This document shows positions 44,654 to 54,389 of a stretch of 57,496 nucleotides of DNA, piece by piece. Both the position numbers and the translations under genes were made by a program. Under the pieces are notes generated by a model. It was not told the DNA's origin. It saw nothing but the letters and a program-made list of their open reading frames with translations, and did not search any database. Positions within the stretch are counted from its first letter, which is position 1, and each line of letters starts with the position of its first letter. This DNA comes from Stieleria sedimenti (GTDB taxonomy: Bacteria > Planctomycetota > Planctomycetia > Pirellulales > Pirellulaceae). The stretch is from contig NZ_JANZKV010000112.1 in NCBI RefSeq assembly GCF_025060895.1, positions 1 to 57,496 of the forward strand. Direction: 5' to 3'.

Positions 44654-44884
44654 TGATCGATCCCCCAACGCTGCGTGATGAATCCTTCGCTAGGCCAACT
44701 CTGGCGGAACCGGCCCCGTGGCGGTTGTTCCAAACGAATGTCCGTTGCAAATCATATGCCCGAGACTTCGCCGGTGAGAGCAGAGCGAATCAGGTCAAGA
44801 CGGAAGCGGGAACGTGCATTTCCGCACGCGACTGATTCCACCCGGCACAGTTGAGGCGGGGCCGACCAAAGGGCGGGGAGATCG

Positions 44885-46363
44885 CTATTGCGCCAGCGAT
44901 CCCGACTCGGCGGCGACGAGCGCTTCGTATTGGGCGATGCGTTCTTCGTCGCCCAGACGTCTCAGGTTTTCCGCCAACAGCACGTTGTCGGCGACCCTGA
45001 GAAAGCGATCGTACTTGACGTTTTGTTTGGTCGAATCCGGTTTGGGCGTGTCGGCCAGTTCACGATACCGTTTGTAGTCTCGGTGCTTCTCGATCGCCGC
45101 CACAAACTCCGCAGCACGTGACGTCATCAATTCAATCGAAACGGGATTGACGACGTTGGCCAATTCCGGCCACTTGCGTTTGAAATCGCCGGCGATCTTT
45201 CGTCGCAATTGCTCCGACGACGATTCGGGGGCGCGGCGGCGGGAACGTCCGCGGCGACGTCCCTCCTCGAGCGCCTTCCAGGCGTCGACCAACCGATCGT
45301 TTCCCGTCAGGTTCAGCTGTTCGGAAAGGCCTTCGAGAATCGCCGCTTGAGTCGTGGTGGCCAGGCTGAGTACCAGGTCATACGATTCCTCGTTGGAGAG
45401 AAGTTCTGAATCCCCTTCCGCGAATTTGCTGTACTGGCTTAGGAACTCGCCCGATGTTTTGATCGGCAGGTCGATCGTGTCGGCGGTCAAAATCGTGTAA
45501 GCATGGGCTTCGTCGAATGAAACGACGCCGTCGTGGTTGTAGTCCGGCGGATGGATCGGATCGCCGGTTCGCGACCGGCCGGACAGTGCGGCCCAAAAAT
45601 AGGTGCTGTATTCGACATAGCTCGATTCGTCGACTTCCGGTGTGCAACCCGCCGCGGGACGATCGTGGACGGTCGCAAAAAACGCGCAACGACGTTGCGG
45701 AGAAAGTCCCCGGTCGGGGTCCCCACCGTTGTAGATCAACTTGGCAAACCCGCCGCTATGGCACTGAACCATAATGGCCACCACGTCCACTCCGACCGCA
45801 AGCCCATCGAGCAGGCCGACGAACTCTCGCATCTTGATCGATGAATTGTTCCACGTTGCGATCGTCGTGTTGTACGGATCCTTCGAGTCGGCACTCTTGT
45901 TACCGTGGGCGGTGACGAACAGCAGCAGCCGATCGCCAGCGGTCATCGTGACGCCGACTTCGTCGAACCACTTGCGAATGTTTTCCGGTCGTGTGCTGCC
46001 GCGCACCTCTGCGATGCGATGATTGCGATAGGACAATCCCAGTGATGATCGACTGCCGAAGAACTCCGCCATCAATCGATTCGCTTTGGGGATCGTTTGC
46101 GGATCCATCACCTGCAGGTCGGCGCCACTCGAACTGCCGTCGGAGAAAAAAATGTCATTGTGCGTCTGATCCAGATTGGTCTCGTCCAACACCCGCTGAA
46201 AGAACAGCACGTTGTTTTCAAGCGACGCCTGATTGCCTGCAGGCGAGTATCCGCCGCCGATCGTCAGAAAGTAGTCGGCCGCCCGCGCCGGCAGCGGTGC
46301 AAGCAGTGCCGATGCGACCACGCAACAGGACAGTCGAATCGTTCGAGAGGACGTTCGTCGCAT
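44885..46363 (-). CDS. Secreted caspase-like (clan CD) cysteine peptidase
   Basis: A 492-residue protein with a signal peptide (cleavage near ARA-AD, residue 28). The His-Gly pair is H153-G154 in LLLFVTAHGNKS and the Cys is C201 in VAIMVQCHSGGF; the 48-residue spacing fits clan CD peptidases (caspase-like and C13/legumain type). An EF-hand-type loop D-x-N-x-D-G-x5-E is at 274-285 (DYNHDGVVSFDE), which could bind calcium. The C-terminal 170 residues are charged helices. The start was placed at ATG 46363 because the signal peptide begins there. Peptidase activity and substrate are inferred only. Confidence 0.7.
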   Translation of the reverse strand: MRRTSSRTIRLSCCVVASALLAPLPARAADYFLTIGGGYSPAGNQASLENNVLFFQRVLDETNLDQTHNDIFFSDGSSSGADLQVMDPQTIPKANRLMAEFFGSRSSLGLSYRNHRIAEVRGSTRPENIRKWFDEVGVTMTAGDRLLLFVTAHGNKSADSKDPYNTTIATWNNSSIKMREFVGLLDGLAVGVDVVAIMVQCHSGGFAKLIYNGGDPDRGLSPQRRCAFFATVHDRPAAGCTPEVDESSYVEYSTYFWAALSGRSRTGDPIHPPDYNHDGVVSFDEAHAYTILTADTIDLPIKTSGEFLSQYSKFAEGDSELLSNEESYDLVLSLATTTQAAILEGLSEQLNLTGNDRLVDAWKALEEGRRRGRSRRRAPESSSEQLRRKIAGDFKRKWPELANVVNPVSIELMTSRAAEFVAAIEKHRDYKRYRELADTPKPDSTKQNVKYDRFLRVADNVLLAENLRRLGDEERIAQYEALVAAESGSLAQ

Positions 46364-46496
46364 CGTTCCGCCGCTTCTGTATCGGTGAGGGTTCGGGCCA
46401 AATGGTCGCATGAGTCGCTGATCTCCGAACCCATTGTAACGCCAATTCGATCCGCGTTGCGTCAAATGATCTTGCAGCCGAGCCGCACAATGGGCG

Positions 46497-46814
46497 TTAC
46501 CGAACGCTCCGATCGGTTTCGCGACGGAGCGGGACGATCTGGATCGCGTTGAACATGGAATAGGAACTTCCGTCCCGATGGCTGATGAACTTGACGTCGT
46601 TTCCACGCCAGACGTCGAAGTCGAACGTCACGTATTGAATGCCTTCGGTCATCGGCCGTGACCGATAGCCATGGGTGCCGTCATTTGCCGTCGCCTTTTT
46701 GCCGATACTCTCGTCGGCGATTCTCAATTCGATGTTGGCGTTCTGATCGGGCGCGTCGCCATGTGCATAGACGAACGCCCGATAGCGTCCCGGTTCCAAA
46801 TCCAGGATCGTCAC
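46497..46814 (-). pseudogene. Beta-sandwich domain fragment
   Basis: A 105-residue frame beginning inside a domain (GRYRAFVYAHGD), with FDVWRGNDVKFISHRDGSSY and a carbohydrate-binding or malectin-like ending NAIQIVP. The reading opens with a GTG and no signal peptide or upstream partner. In other proteins such a domain is C-terminal, so I read it as the remnant of a longer gene. The PQQ-type gene ends 55 bases upstream, with a solo repeat arm between them (46839-46856), which could mark the breakpoint. Confidence 0.5.
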
Positions 46815-46838
46815 TTCCAGATCCTTGCAGCGGCAATC

Positions 46839-46856
46839 GCTTCACAGCGTTGCCCG
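46839..46856. repeat. Solo arm of the 55.4-kb repeat
   Basis: GCTTCACAGCGTTGCCCG is identical to 55531-55548, part of the right outer arm of the element at 55412-55545. No left arm or inner hairpin is seen here. It lies in the gap between the PQQ-type gene and the domain fragment. Confidence 0.55.
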
Positions 46857-46869
46857 CCAGGGTTGCGTT

Positions 46870-49800
46870 TCATTGCCGTTCGAGCTTGATTCCCGAGAGC
46901 ACGGGTGCGCCTTGCTTGGCGATGAATTGGACCTGCAATTCGTTGCCGATCTCGACGTCATGGAACGCCAACGTGGACGTGGTTTGTTCGACGCCATCGA
47001 TCGTGACGTTTTCGGCGACGCGTTTGTTTTGCAGGTGGACGTCAAACACGCGAGTCTCTTTTTCGCCCGGTTGGGGAGCTGCGAAGACCAGTTCGACGTC
47101 GTAGCGTTTCATCTCGCGTTCTTCCTCGTGCTCGCCGGGCGCATCGTTTTTGTCGGTCAGCGTCAGTGCCAGCCGCAGTTCCGTGATGCCGTCGGCTCCC
47201 GAGGCTGCGACCCACGGCCGATCGGCGAACGGGGCGGTGGATGAGTGGCGGGAGAAATAACGTGTGTCCGGATTCGTCATGACGGAAAGTGGTGGTGAAT
47301 CGCCGGCGACGACGGGGTGTTCCAACCACAACATGCCGTCTTCGTCACGGCGATCGCCGGGGGCGCCAAAGTTGATCGCCAAGTTGCGAATCATTTCGCC
47401 GGGTCGGGCGTCCGAGGCGCCGTTGTGCACGCTCCACGTTTCGATCTCCGGCATGTGAACGAGCGCCAACGACGTTTGGTTTTGATAGGCGCAGCTGCAC
47501 GTGCGGGTGTAGTCGGGGGCATTCAAGACGCCGTTGGCGACGACCAGATTGGACGTGCAACCGGATTTGAAACCGCCTAAGTTTCCCGTCCCCGAATGGG
47601 TCAGCAAGTCGTAGAAGCCCGCCGCGCCGGAGCGGAACGTCAGCAGGTTCTCGCTGGCGATGATGCTGTTGCATCCATAAGCACGGGTGATTTTCCACGG
47701 TTCAGATTCACCGGTCAGCGGGTTCTCGAGCAGCTTCGGTTTGCCGGTTTCCAAGAAGAAAGCACCGGCGGACTCGGAGTAAGAGTTGGCGTTGGTGATG
47801 ATCAAGTCGTTGTGCAAGATGCACGGTCCGGAGTACTGCAACGACGGATTGCTCCATTTCACCGATCCATCATCGCCGCGGTAGACTGCCATGCCCGCGG
47901 CGACTTCGTCGGCCAGTCGGTCGCTGGCCCTGGCACCGGCCTGAAGCAGCAAGTCGTGTTGCTCGGAATAACCGAGCCAGCTGCCGAAGATGTTGTCGCT
48001 GATTTCCCACTCCTGCTTTCCGGTCTGAAAGTCGAAGGCCATGATGCGGTAGGTGTCGCTGCGTGACTGACCGCGACGCAGCAACGCGTCTGCGATTTGT
48101 TTGGGCGTGCGATCGAGGCAATAGACCTTACCGCCACCGGCGACGATGCCGTTGTGCCAAAAACTGTGACGGGCGTCGACTTTCCAAAGTTGTTTGCCGC
48201 TGTGGCGATCAAAGCCGACGAGCGCCACGCTGGCGGCGCGATCATAGCTTTTGGATCCGAAACCGGCTTTGTTAGATTTCAGTTTCTTGTCGGAATCGAA
48301 CGAAAGATGATTTCGCTCGCGATACATCGCGAATCCGAGGCCGCCGATCAACACATCTTTGTAAACCCCCAGATAACCCCACTGCTCTTGTTCGCCCGTC
48401 GGTGACGGTGGAAGCTGGAAGTCGGTGATCAACTCTCCCGTCGCCGGATCAAGTGCGTGGCAAACGCTTCCTTCGACGATGTAGACACGGTCCTCGGTGA
48501 CGACGTAATTGGTTCCGCGAGCATTCGCCCCAGGGATATGCACCTGGTTGTACTTCGGGTCCAGTGGCAGGTTCTCGTAGGTCTGGTCGTAGTAGACGTC
48601 ATAGGTGCCCAGGTCGGCAAAGTCGCGTTTCCAGAGGACGCGGCCGGTGTAGACGTCGCGGGCGCTCAGCGAGTTCATGCCCTGAATAAACAGGCGGCCG
48701 CCGACCACTTGTTCCGGTGGACCGTGCCCGTGCCGCGGCAGCACGTCCATGTTGCTACTGCCCCCGAACCACAGCACGCCCAACGGCAGCTTGACACGGG
48801 AGTCGTTGGATTTGACGGTGTTGGCGATGTCGCCGTATTGATGGGTCCAATCGGCTGATCCCGGCAGGGCGCCTGCGCGTCGCACGATCACGCCGTGTTC
48901 GCCGGTCGTGACGACGGCTTGTTCCAGATGCATCGCACCGACACGTTGTGCGATCGCAGCCTGGTTGTCGTGACCGAGCAGGTGCATGACGCCGCCGTAG
49001 GGGCGTACGGATTGATAGATGGATTGGATTTCGGCTTCGTCGAGTTGTTCTGCATCCGCAACGAACACCATGTTTGCGACGTAGTTCGGTGATTGGAATG
49101 ATCGGGGATCGCTGTGGTGGACCGTGACGCGGCCGTAATGGCCGTCGGCGTCCAGACGTCGACGCGTCCGATCGATCGCGGCGGAATCCGTGTCGACAAT
49201 CGCCAATTGCACAAAGGGTGACTCGGCAGCCATGGCCATCGCGGTCGGGTGATCACAGCGACCGAACCAGAATGCGTATCCGGAGGCATCGCCGGTGGCC
49301 AGTAACTCGCCGGCAACCCGCCTCGCGTCATCGGACGGATTTCTCTGGCCTGGTGGATCGTCGCCAGGTTGTGCCATTGGCTTGCCGCGGCCATAGCACC
49401 GCAGTCGCCCGTCGATCGAAACGGCGAACAGTTTGCCATCGGCAACGATCAATCGCTCGATCGGCTTGTCGGTCGGAATCGATTTCACGATCCTTGCGGG
49501 ACGGTTGGATTCGGGCAACTGAATCACGGTGATCTGCTTTGCCCCGGCGGCGATCAGTTGCCGACCGGCCAAAATTAAATCGCCGCTGCCGTCAGCTTCG
49601 ATTTCCCAATCCAGTTTCTGATCGGCTCGGTAGGCACGAACAAGGCTGCCGTCGTCTTTGGATTCTGCGGAATAAACCGTGCCGTCGTGCAGCACCGGTT
49701 CGTTGGGCATGAACGCGGTTTTGACGCCGTCGTCCAACTTGAAGGCCCGCGTTCCTTTCTTGCGGGTGTGAACATAGAAGTGTTGGTGATCCGCGGCGAC

Positions 49801-50643
49801 GAAGGAACCGCCGGTTCCTTTTCCCCCGGCGTTTAATTCGAAGTAACGCATTTCGCCGTCGTCGCGTCCGAACACGGCCGGGACGGAGCGACCGCCCGGC
49901 ACGATCAACAGCGACTCGGTTGCGACCAATGCTCCCTGTGGCGCAACCCCGGCAAACGACGGGGCGCTGTGCGGCTGTTTGATGTACTGGGAACCGGTGC
50001 GATCGTTGACCCAGCGGACTTCGCCCGTCTGTGCATCGAGTGCATAGATGAATGTGCCCATGAAGGGCCAAATGCTGGCGGCAAAATAGACGGTGTCGTC
50101 ACGCACGACCGGACCGCCGCGGGCCGGCCAGGCCGAGGTCAGCCGCCGGTTGCCGATCGCGTGCTGAGCATTCGGCGCGCCGTTAAATTTCCATTGCAAT
50201 GCTCCGTCGGCGGCGTCGACGCAGTACAAGCAGCCGTCGTCGCTGGTGAAATAGACCTGCCCTGCCGATCCCACCGGAGGCATGCGGACGGGAGCTTCGG
50301 TGTAAAACGTCCAAAGCTGTTGGCCGGTGTCGGTATCCATCGCGACGACTTTATCGCGATCATTGAATCCGACGATCAGGCGTCCGTCGATGACGATCGG
50401 TTCAAAGACCCGGTCATACGTCATCAAGTCCAGATTCAGCGGATCATCCCAAGCCTGAGTTCGCGCGGAGAACTGTTTCTGCCACACCAAGTTCAATTCG
50501 CTGTCCAACTCGTTCGGGCTGGCAGCCGAGCGGGTGGCGTCGTAGCGCCACATCGGCCAGTCGTCCGCGGCAACAACGGGCGAACTCAGGAGGGTCAGGA
50601 GGGCAAGGTGGGAGACGTAGTTCGCGAGCCTGCGAGCGGACAT
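46870..50643 (-). CDS. Large secreted PQQ-type beta-propeller protein with inserted segment
   Basis: A 1257-residue protein with a signal peptide (cleavage near VVA-AD, residue 25). Residues about 26-420 hold propeller blades (VVAMDTDTGQQLWTFY, DGCLYCVDAADGALQWKF, YALDAQTGEVRWV). Residues about 450-585 differ: SGYAFWFGRCDHPTAMAMA, then VQLAIVDTDSAAIDRTRRRL, resemble a Rossmann-type methyltransferase fold. Propeller blades resume from about 600 (LSARDVYTGRVLWKRDF) and end near 1070. The last 180 residues, with YFSRHSSTAPFADRPW, may be a beta-sandwich. No PQQ-dehydrogenase catalytic motif was found. Similar proteins are common in planctomycetes and of unknown function. Confidence 0.72.
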   Translation of the reverse strand: MSARRLANYVSHLALLTLLSSPVVAADDWPMWRYDATRSAASPNELDSELNLVWQKQFSARTQAWDDPLNLDLMTYDRVFEPIVIDGRLIVGFNDRDKVVAMDTDTGQQLWTFYTEAPVRMPPVGSAGQVYFTSDDGCLYCVDAADGALQWKFNGAPNAQHAIGNRRLTSAWPARGGPVVRDDTVYFAASIWPFMGTFIYALDAQTGEVRWVNDRTGSQYIKQPHSAPSFAGVAPQGALVATESLLIVPGGRSVPAVFGRDDGEMRYFELNAGGKGTGGSFVAADHQHFYVHTRKKGTRAFKLDDGVKTAFMPNEPVLHDGTVYSAESKDDGSLVRAYRADQKLDWEIEADGSGDLILAGRQLIAAGAKQITVIQLPESNRPARIVKSIPTDKPIERLIVADGKLFAVSIDGRLRCYGRGKPMAQPGDDPPGQRNPSDDARRVAGELLATGDASGYAFWFGRCDHPTAMAMAAESPFVQLAIVDTDSAAIDRTRRRLDADGHYGRVTVHHSDPRSFQSPNYVANMVFVADAEQLDEAEIQSIYQSVRPYGGVMHLLGHDNQAAIAQRVGAMHLEQAVVTTGEHGVIVRRAGALPGSADWTHQYGDIANTVKSNDSRVKLPLGVLWFGGSSNMDVLPRHGHGPPEQVVGGRLFIQGMNSLSARDVYTGRVLWKRDFADLGTYDVYYDQTYENLPLDPKYNQVHIPGANARGTNYVVTEDRVYIVEGSVCHALDPATGELITDFQLPPSPTGEQEQWGYLGVYKDVLIGGLGFAMYRERNHLSFDSDKKLKSNKAGFGSKSYDRAASVALVGFDRHSGKQLWKVDARHSFWHNGIVAGGGKVYCLDRTPKQIADALLRRGQSRSDTYRIMAFDFQTGKQEWEISDNIFGSWLGYSEQHDLLLQAGARASDRLADEVAAGMAVYRGDDGSVKWSNPSLQYSGPCILHNDLIITNANSYSESAGAFFLETGKPKLLENPLTGESEPWKITRAYGCNSIIASENLLTFRSGAAGFYDLLTHSGTGNLGGFKSGCTSNLVVANGVLNAPDYTRTCSCAYQNQTSLALVHMPEIETWSVHNGASDARPGEMIRNLAINFGAPGDRRDEDGMLWLEHPVVAGDSPPLSVMTNPDTRYFSRHSSTAPFADRPWVAASGADGITELRLALTLTDKNDAPGEHEEEREMKRYDVELVFAAPQPGEKETRVFDVHLQNKRVAENVTIDGVEQTTSTLAFHDVEIGNELQVQFIAKQGAPVLSGIKLERQ

Positions 50644-50908
50644 TCGAATTCCAGGAGGGTTGAGTGGCGGGAGCGCCGGTGTGATGGCGCTGGCTCTGAG
50701 GGTACGTCCGCATGCTCGGCCTTTCAGATGGGGCAGGAGCGGACAACAGTGGGAGCACCGGTGGGCGGAAAAGTTGTCTTTCGCGTCTTCCTGTCACCGA
50801 TCTCGGACATCTTACCCGGCAACGACTTGGCAATCAGCGCGAAACCTTAAGAATGAAGGCATCTTCATTCCAATTCGGATGCCGTCGACACATCGAGCGA
50901 AAGTTCAA
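50644..50908. other. Divergent gap between propeller and channel genes
   Basis: About 265 bases without a convincing gene. It should contain promoters for the two divergent genes. No strong repeat was recognised. Confidence 0.3.
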
Positions 50909-52363
50909 ATGTTTTTTTCCAGATCCGTTCTCGTTGCGATCGCAATGCTCGCCTCGTGCCCGATACCGCTATTGGCCCAGTCGGGCGGCGATTCCGGCAG
51001 CGATTCCGGCAGCGATTCCTCCCTGCCCGCGGTCCGAATCAGCGACCCCCAGATCCCGATCGATCAATTGCAGATCAAGGTCAAACCGATGACCAAATCG
51101 GAGCTCCAGCGTGAGGCGGACGCGTGGTTCGCCCTGCTGCGGGCCAAGGGCGGGCAAATCGCCGAGGCTCGCTTGGGGGTGAAGCAGGTGATCAGCGATC
51201 TGGAAACCACGGCTGCCGAAGCGACCGAAGCTGCCGGAGCGACGACGGGTTCGGAAGCGGCCGACGGCGCCGCCGAAGTCGAGGTCGCCGAAGTCGGCGC
51301 CGCCGAAGTCGAGGCCGCCGAAGTCGCGGCCGCCGAAGTCGAGATGGCGGAGGCGAAGCAAGGTCTGCTGGCAGACGTCAATGTCCTTCAGGATGAGCGG
51401 ACGGCTCTGAGCGACCGATTGGAAGTCGTGCTGGATTCGCTCGAACTCAAGGGAGGAGAGGCCGAAGAGTATCGCAGTTACCTGGCCGCGGTCTCGGGAA
51501 TCGAATTGGATACTTCCGATGTTCAAACCGCGTGGTCTGGGTTTGTGGGCTGGTTGATGTCACGGGAGGGAGGTCAGCGTTGGGCTTGGAATCTGGCCCG
51601 ATTCGTTGCCATCTTGGTGATCACGTCCATCATCGCGCGGATCATCGCCAAGATCGTCAACTGGTTGCTCGATCGGAAGGTCAAAATCTCTCAGTTGGCC
51701 GAACGGATGATTTCCAACTCGATCAAGAATGTGGTGTTTGTGATCGGGTTTGCGGTTGCACTGACGGCGCTGGAGATTGATATCACGCCGATCGTGGCGG
51801 CGATCGGAGCGACCGGCTTGGTCGTCGGTCTGGCCCTGCAAGGGACGCTCAGCAACTTTGCCAGCGGATTGATGATCCTGGTCAATCGTCCCTTCGATGT
51901 CGGCAACGTCGTCACGGCCGGCGGCATCACGGGGACGGTCGACAAGATGAACCTGATCTCCACGACGTTCCGGACCTTCGACAATCAGACGATCCATGTG
52001 CCCAACAATTCGATCTGGAACAACGTCATCACCAACATCACGGCCAATGAAAACCGTCGCGTCGACATGGAATTTGGAATCGGGTACGGCGATGATTTCG
52101 AGCAAGCCGAACAGATCATCCTGGAGGTGGTCAAGTCACACGATCTTGTCTTGGAGGATCCCGCACCGGTCGTCGTGACCCATGCCCTGGCGGATTCGTC
52201 GGTCAACATCGTCTGTCGGCCTTGGGCCAAGACGGGTGATTGGTGGCAGGTCAAAACCGACGTCACTCGAGCCGTGAAGCGTCGCTTCGATGAAGCCGGC
52301 ATCTCGATCCCGTTCCCTCAGCGAGACGTCTACGTGCACCAAGTCGACGCGGCGAAGAAGTAG
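50909..52363 (+). CDS. MscS-type mechanosensitive channel
   Basis: A 484-residue protein with a signal peptide (cleavage near LLA-QS). A low-complexity region follows, including repeats of the AAEVE/AEVGAAEVEAAEVA type (about 110-150), then a helical part. The channel core starts near residue 230: three membrane helices, the Gly/Ala-rich pore helix GATGLVVGLALQGTLSNFAS with GLMILVNRPFDVGNVV, and the beta domain with FRTFDNQTIHVPNNSIWNN. The C-terminal cytoplasmic alpha-beta domain has GIGYGDDFEQAEQII. It protects cells against hypo-osmotic shock in known relatives. ATG 50909 was chosen since the signal peptide begins there; ATG 50879 would add ten residues. Confidence 0.88.
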   Translation: MFFSRSVLVAIAMLASCPIPLLAQSGGDSGSDSGSDSSLPAVRISDPQIPIDQLQIKVKPMTKSELQREADAWFALLRAKGGQIAEARLGVKQVISDLETTAAEATEAAGATTGSEAADGAAEVEVAEVGAAEVEAAEVAAAEVEMAEAKQGLLADVNVLQDERTALSDRLEVVLDSLELKGGEAEEYRSYLAAVSGIELDTSDVQTAWSGFVGWLMSREGGQRWAWNLARFVAILVITSIIARIIAKIVNWLLDRKVKISQLAERMISNSIKNVVFVIGFAVALTALEIDITPIVAAIGATGLVVGLALQGTLSNFASGLMILVNRPFDVGNVVTAGGITGTVDKMNLISTTFRTFDNQTIHVPNNSIWNNVITNITANENRRVDMEFGIGYGDDFEQAEQIILEVVKSHDLVLEDPAPVVVTHALADSSVNIVCRPWAKTGDWWQVKTDVTRAVKRRFDEAGISIPFPQRDVYVHQVDAAKK

Positions 52364-52420
52364 GACTGATTGGTGGCAGCGAAACGAACCTCGCTAGCGA
52401 TCAATTCGAGATGGACGTTT

Positions 52421-53884
52421 CTAGGAACCCGTTCTTGTCAGCAATTCGCCGTCGTTCGAAATCAGTCTGGAAAGCTCAGGCAGTGGTTTCGTCCTCAGCT
52501 GATCGTAGAGCGTTTCGCGATCGTCACCGAGTGACTCGAGAAACGTCTTCCGCGTCGATTCAAAAACGTTCTGGGTGCCTTCGGTGACCGACCAGCCCGA
52601 CTGAATGAATCGATAATAACGCGCGACCAATCGCAGATTCTTCAATTGGGCGCGTGTCACTTGATCGATCTCCGCGGCAGAGTCTTGTTGATGAATTTGC
52701 GCAATCAATTTCAATCGTTTGGCGTCGTTACCAAGCCGGACGATGTCACGACGCAACGTGTGGTTGACGCCATCGGCATCCTCTCTTCCCCAGATATCGA
52801 ACCGCCGCTGGGAACGGTCGGGGCGAATCCGCTGCTTTAGCAACGCCGCGGTGATCTCGGTCGCAAGAGCAACCAGCTCGGCCGCCTGCTGTGCGGTCAC
52901 CGATTCGGGCGGCACTCGCACAATGGCTTTGAGGGCGGTTCTGGTCCCGCGTGAGTCATCGGCGACCCCGTCGAATCCGCTCTGGCCGCCGTCGGCATAG
53001 TCTTTCAGTCGGGTGAGTAACTGTTCAATCGTGATGGGCTCCCGCTGGCGATCGGCGCGTTCAAGTGCGACGTCGACGAACCAATCGAGGCCAGGGCCAT
53101 CGAGCACGGACTGCTCGTACTCTCGAAGCACATGCATGATGCGCTGGCTGCCGGCGAGTTCAGGTTGGTCGATGATCTGCACCAGCGCGTTGGGAAGCAT
53201 GCTCATGACGTGTCGTGCTGTTTCCGCTTGGTCTTCGCGAGCGTTCTTGGCGGCATATTGGCTGACCGCGTTTTTCAACGTCAGTCCGAAAGACCGCTGG
53301 CGGAGTGCCATCAAGTCGTCGCCCGCGATCGGCGGCGCAACATAGGGGCGGCTGCCGGAGATCGCGGCTCGGTAAAACGCATCGTCGCTAGACAATTGCC
53401 ACGCCGCCGTTTCGCCGTCCACGGTGGAGTCGACATGATGGAAGATCTCGTGATGGAACGTGAGTGCCAACTGTCCCTCGCTGTACAGGGCCGCGGCGAT
53501 CGCGTCGCTGCCGTTGTAGACGCCAAAGTATCGGTAGCCCCCAAGCTGTTTGTCATAGGGTCGATTTCGGTCCGACGTTCTCTTTGACGCACAGGCGGCG
53601 AAGACCCCGATGGTCTTGAGACCGACTTCTTCCAAATACCTGGGCGGATACATCTTTGCTTCCTGCAGACAAATCGCCGCGGCGAGTGCCTTCCCTCGCT
53701 CGTCGAGCGGTTTGAGCACGTCATGGTACCGACCGGGGGGAAGTTCATCGCGATGAAAGACAAGGGTCGCGCCGGAGTACTCATGGAACGTTTGCAGCAG
53801 AGAATCGAGCGTTGGTCCGCTGGCGATCGCCGACTGAAACGTCAGCGATGCAAACAGGATCACAAGAAAAGAGCGTCGGATCAT
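52421..53884 (-). CDS. Secreted HExxH metalloprotease-like protein
   Basis: A 487-residue protein with a signal peptide (cleavage near AIA-SG, residue 22). FHHEIFHHVD contains H-E-x-x-H (about residues 145-149). This region is preceded by YFGVYNGSDAIAAALYSEG, a layout of a small secreted zinc-protease-like fold. No third ligand was clear, though E160 or D156 in STVDGETAAW could serve. The rest is helical. ATG 53884 was chosen as the signal peptide start. Neighbouring genes give no pathway. It may be an enzyme or an inactive homologue. Confidence 0.6.
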   Translation of the reverse strand: MIRRSFLVILFASLTFQSAIASGPTLDSLLQTFHEYSGATLVFHRDELPPGRYHDVLKPLDERGKALAAAICLQEAKMYPPRYLEEVGLKTIGVFAACASKRTSDRNRPYDKQLGGYRYFGVYNGSDAIAAALYSEGQLALTFHHEIFHHVDSTVDGETAAWQLSSDDAFYRAAISGSRPYVAPPIAGDDLMALRQRSFGLTLKNAVSQYAAKNAREDQAETARHVMSMLPNALVQIIDQPELAGSQRIMHVLREYEQSVLDGPGLDWFVDVALERADRQREPITIEQLLTRLKDYADGGQSGFDGVADDSRGTRTALKAIVRVPPESVTAQQAAELVALATEITAALLKQRIRPDRSQRRFDIWGREDADGVNHTLRRDIVRLGNDAKRLKLIAQIHQQDSAAEIDQVTRAQLKNLRLVARYYRFIQSGWSVTEGTQNVFESTRKTFLESLGDDRETLYDQLRTKPLPELSRLISNDGELLTRTGS

Positions 53885-54333
53885 CGTTGTCTCGGTAGCC
53901 GGAATCCAAGCGGGTAGTTCAAGTTTCCATTCCAAGGACACTCGGTCCGCCAAAAATTATAGCCGAACTTTGATGCTGCAAACCGTGCATCAGGCAGTTG
54001 TTACGTCGACATGCTGAATCGATTTGGACATTGCCGCTGGATTATCGACCGCACACAGTCGATTAGTGTTATATTGGATTGCGTCGTGATTTATGGTGAA
54101 GAGCGAAGTGCGGCTTGCACTGTCTTCCCTCCGCGACCCAGGAAGATTGAGAGAGCTTTGGAAAAGTAGTTTCGGATAGTTGTTGTTACGGATGAGTTGG
54201 ATTTTCGTTCCGGGCCGAGCTTTTTAAAGTTCTCTGTGATTGATCCTTTCGATTCTTCTGGCGCTCGCGGCTGGAAATATTTGGTGCATCGCACCACCTT
54301 GTGTCCCTGATCCATCGATCGTGGGCCTCTCTT
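53885..54333. other. AT-richer divergent gap, promoter region of the RRM gene
   Basis: The stretch at about 53950-54360 is clearly richer in A and T than the rest of the window, with TATATTGG near 54070-54077. It probably contains the promoter and a leader of the RNA-binding protein gene, whose start is at 54390. No open frame of credible composition was seen. Confidence 0.45.
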
Positions 54334-54387
54334 TTGACTCCTGTTTTATTTCCGTGAACACGGAAAACACCTCAAAAAGGAGTTCAA
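54334..54387 (+). promoter_or_regulatory. Predicted Shine-Dalgarno-masking leader hairpin
   Basis: TTGACTCCT (54334-54342) can pair with AGGAGTTCAA (54378-54387) with one bulged base. This includes the Shine-Dalgarno sequence (AAGGAG) of the next gene. Enclosed is a perfect 8-bp stem, TTTCCGTG-AA-CACGGAAA (54349-54366); the 2-base loop needs opening of the last pair. The fold would close the ribosome site and might respond to temperature or to the RRM protein itself. Confidence 0.5.
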
Positions 54388-54389
54388 GT

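Noticed and set aside
54091-54315. Small minus-strand gene upstream of the RRM gene
   Set aside because: No family pattern and no ribosome-binding site were seen, and it lies in the AT-rich leader region.
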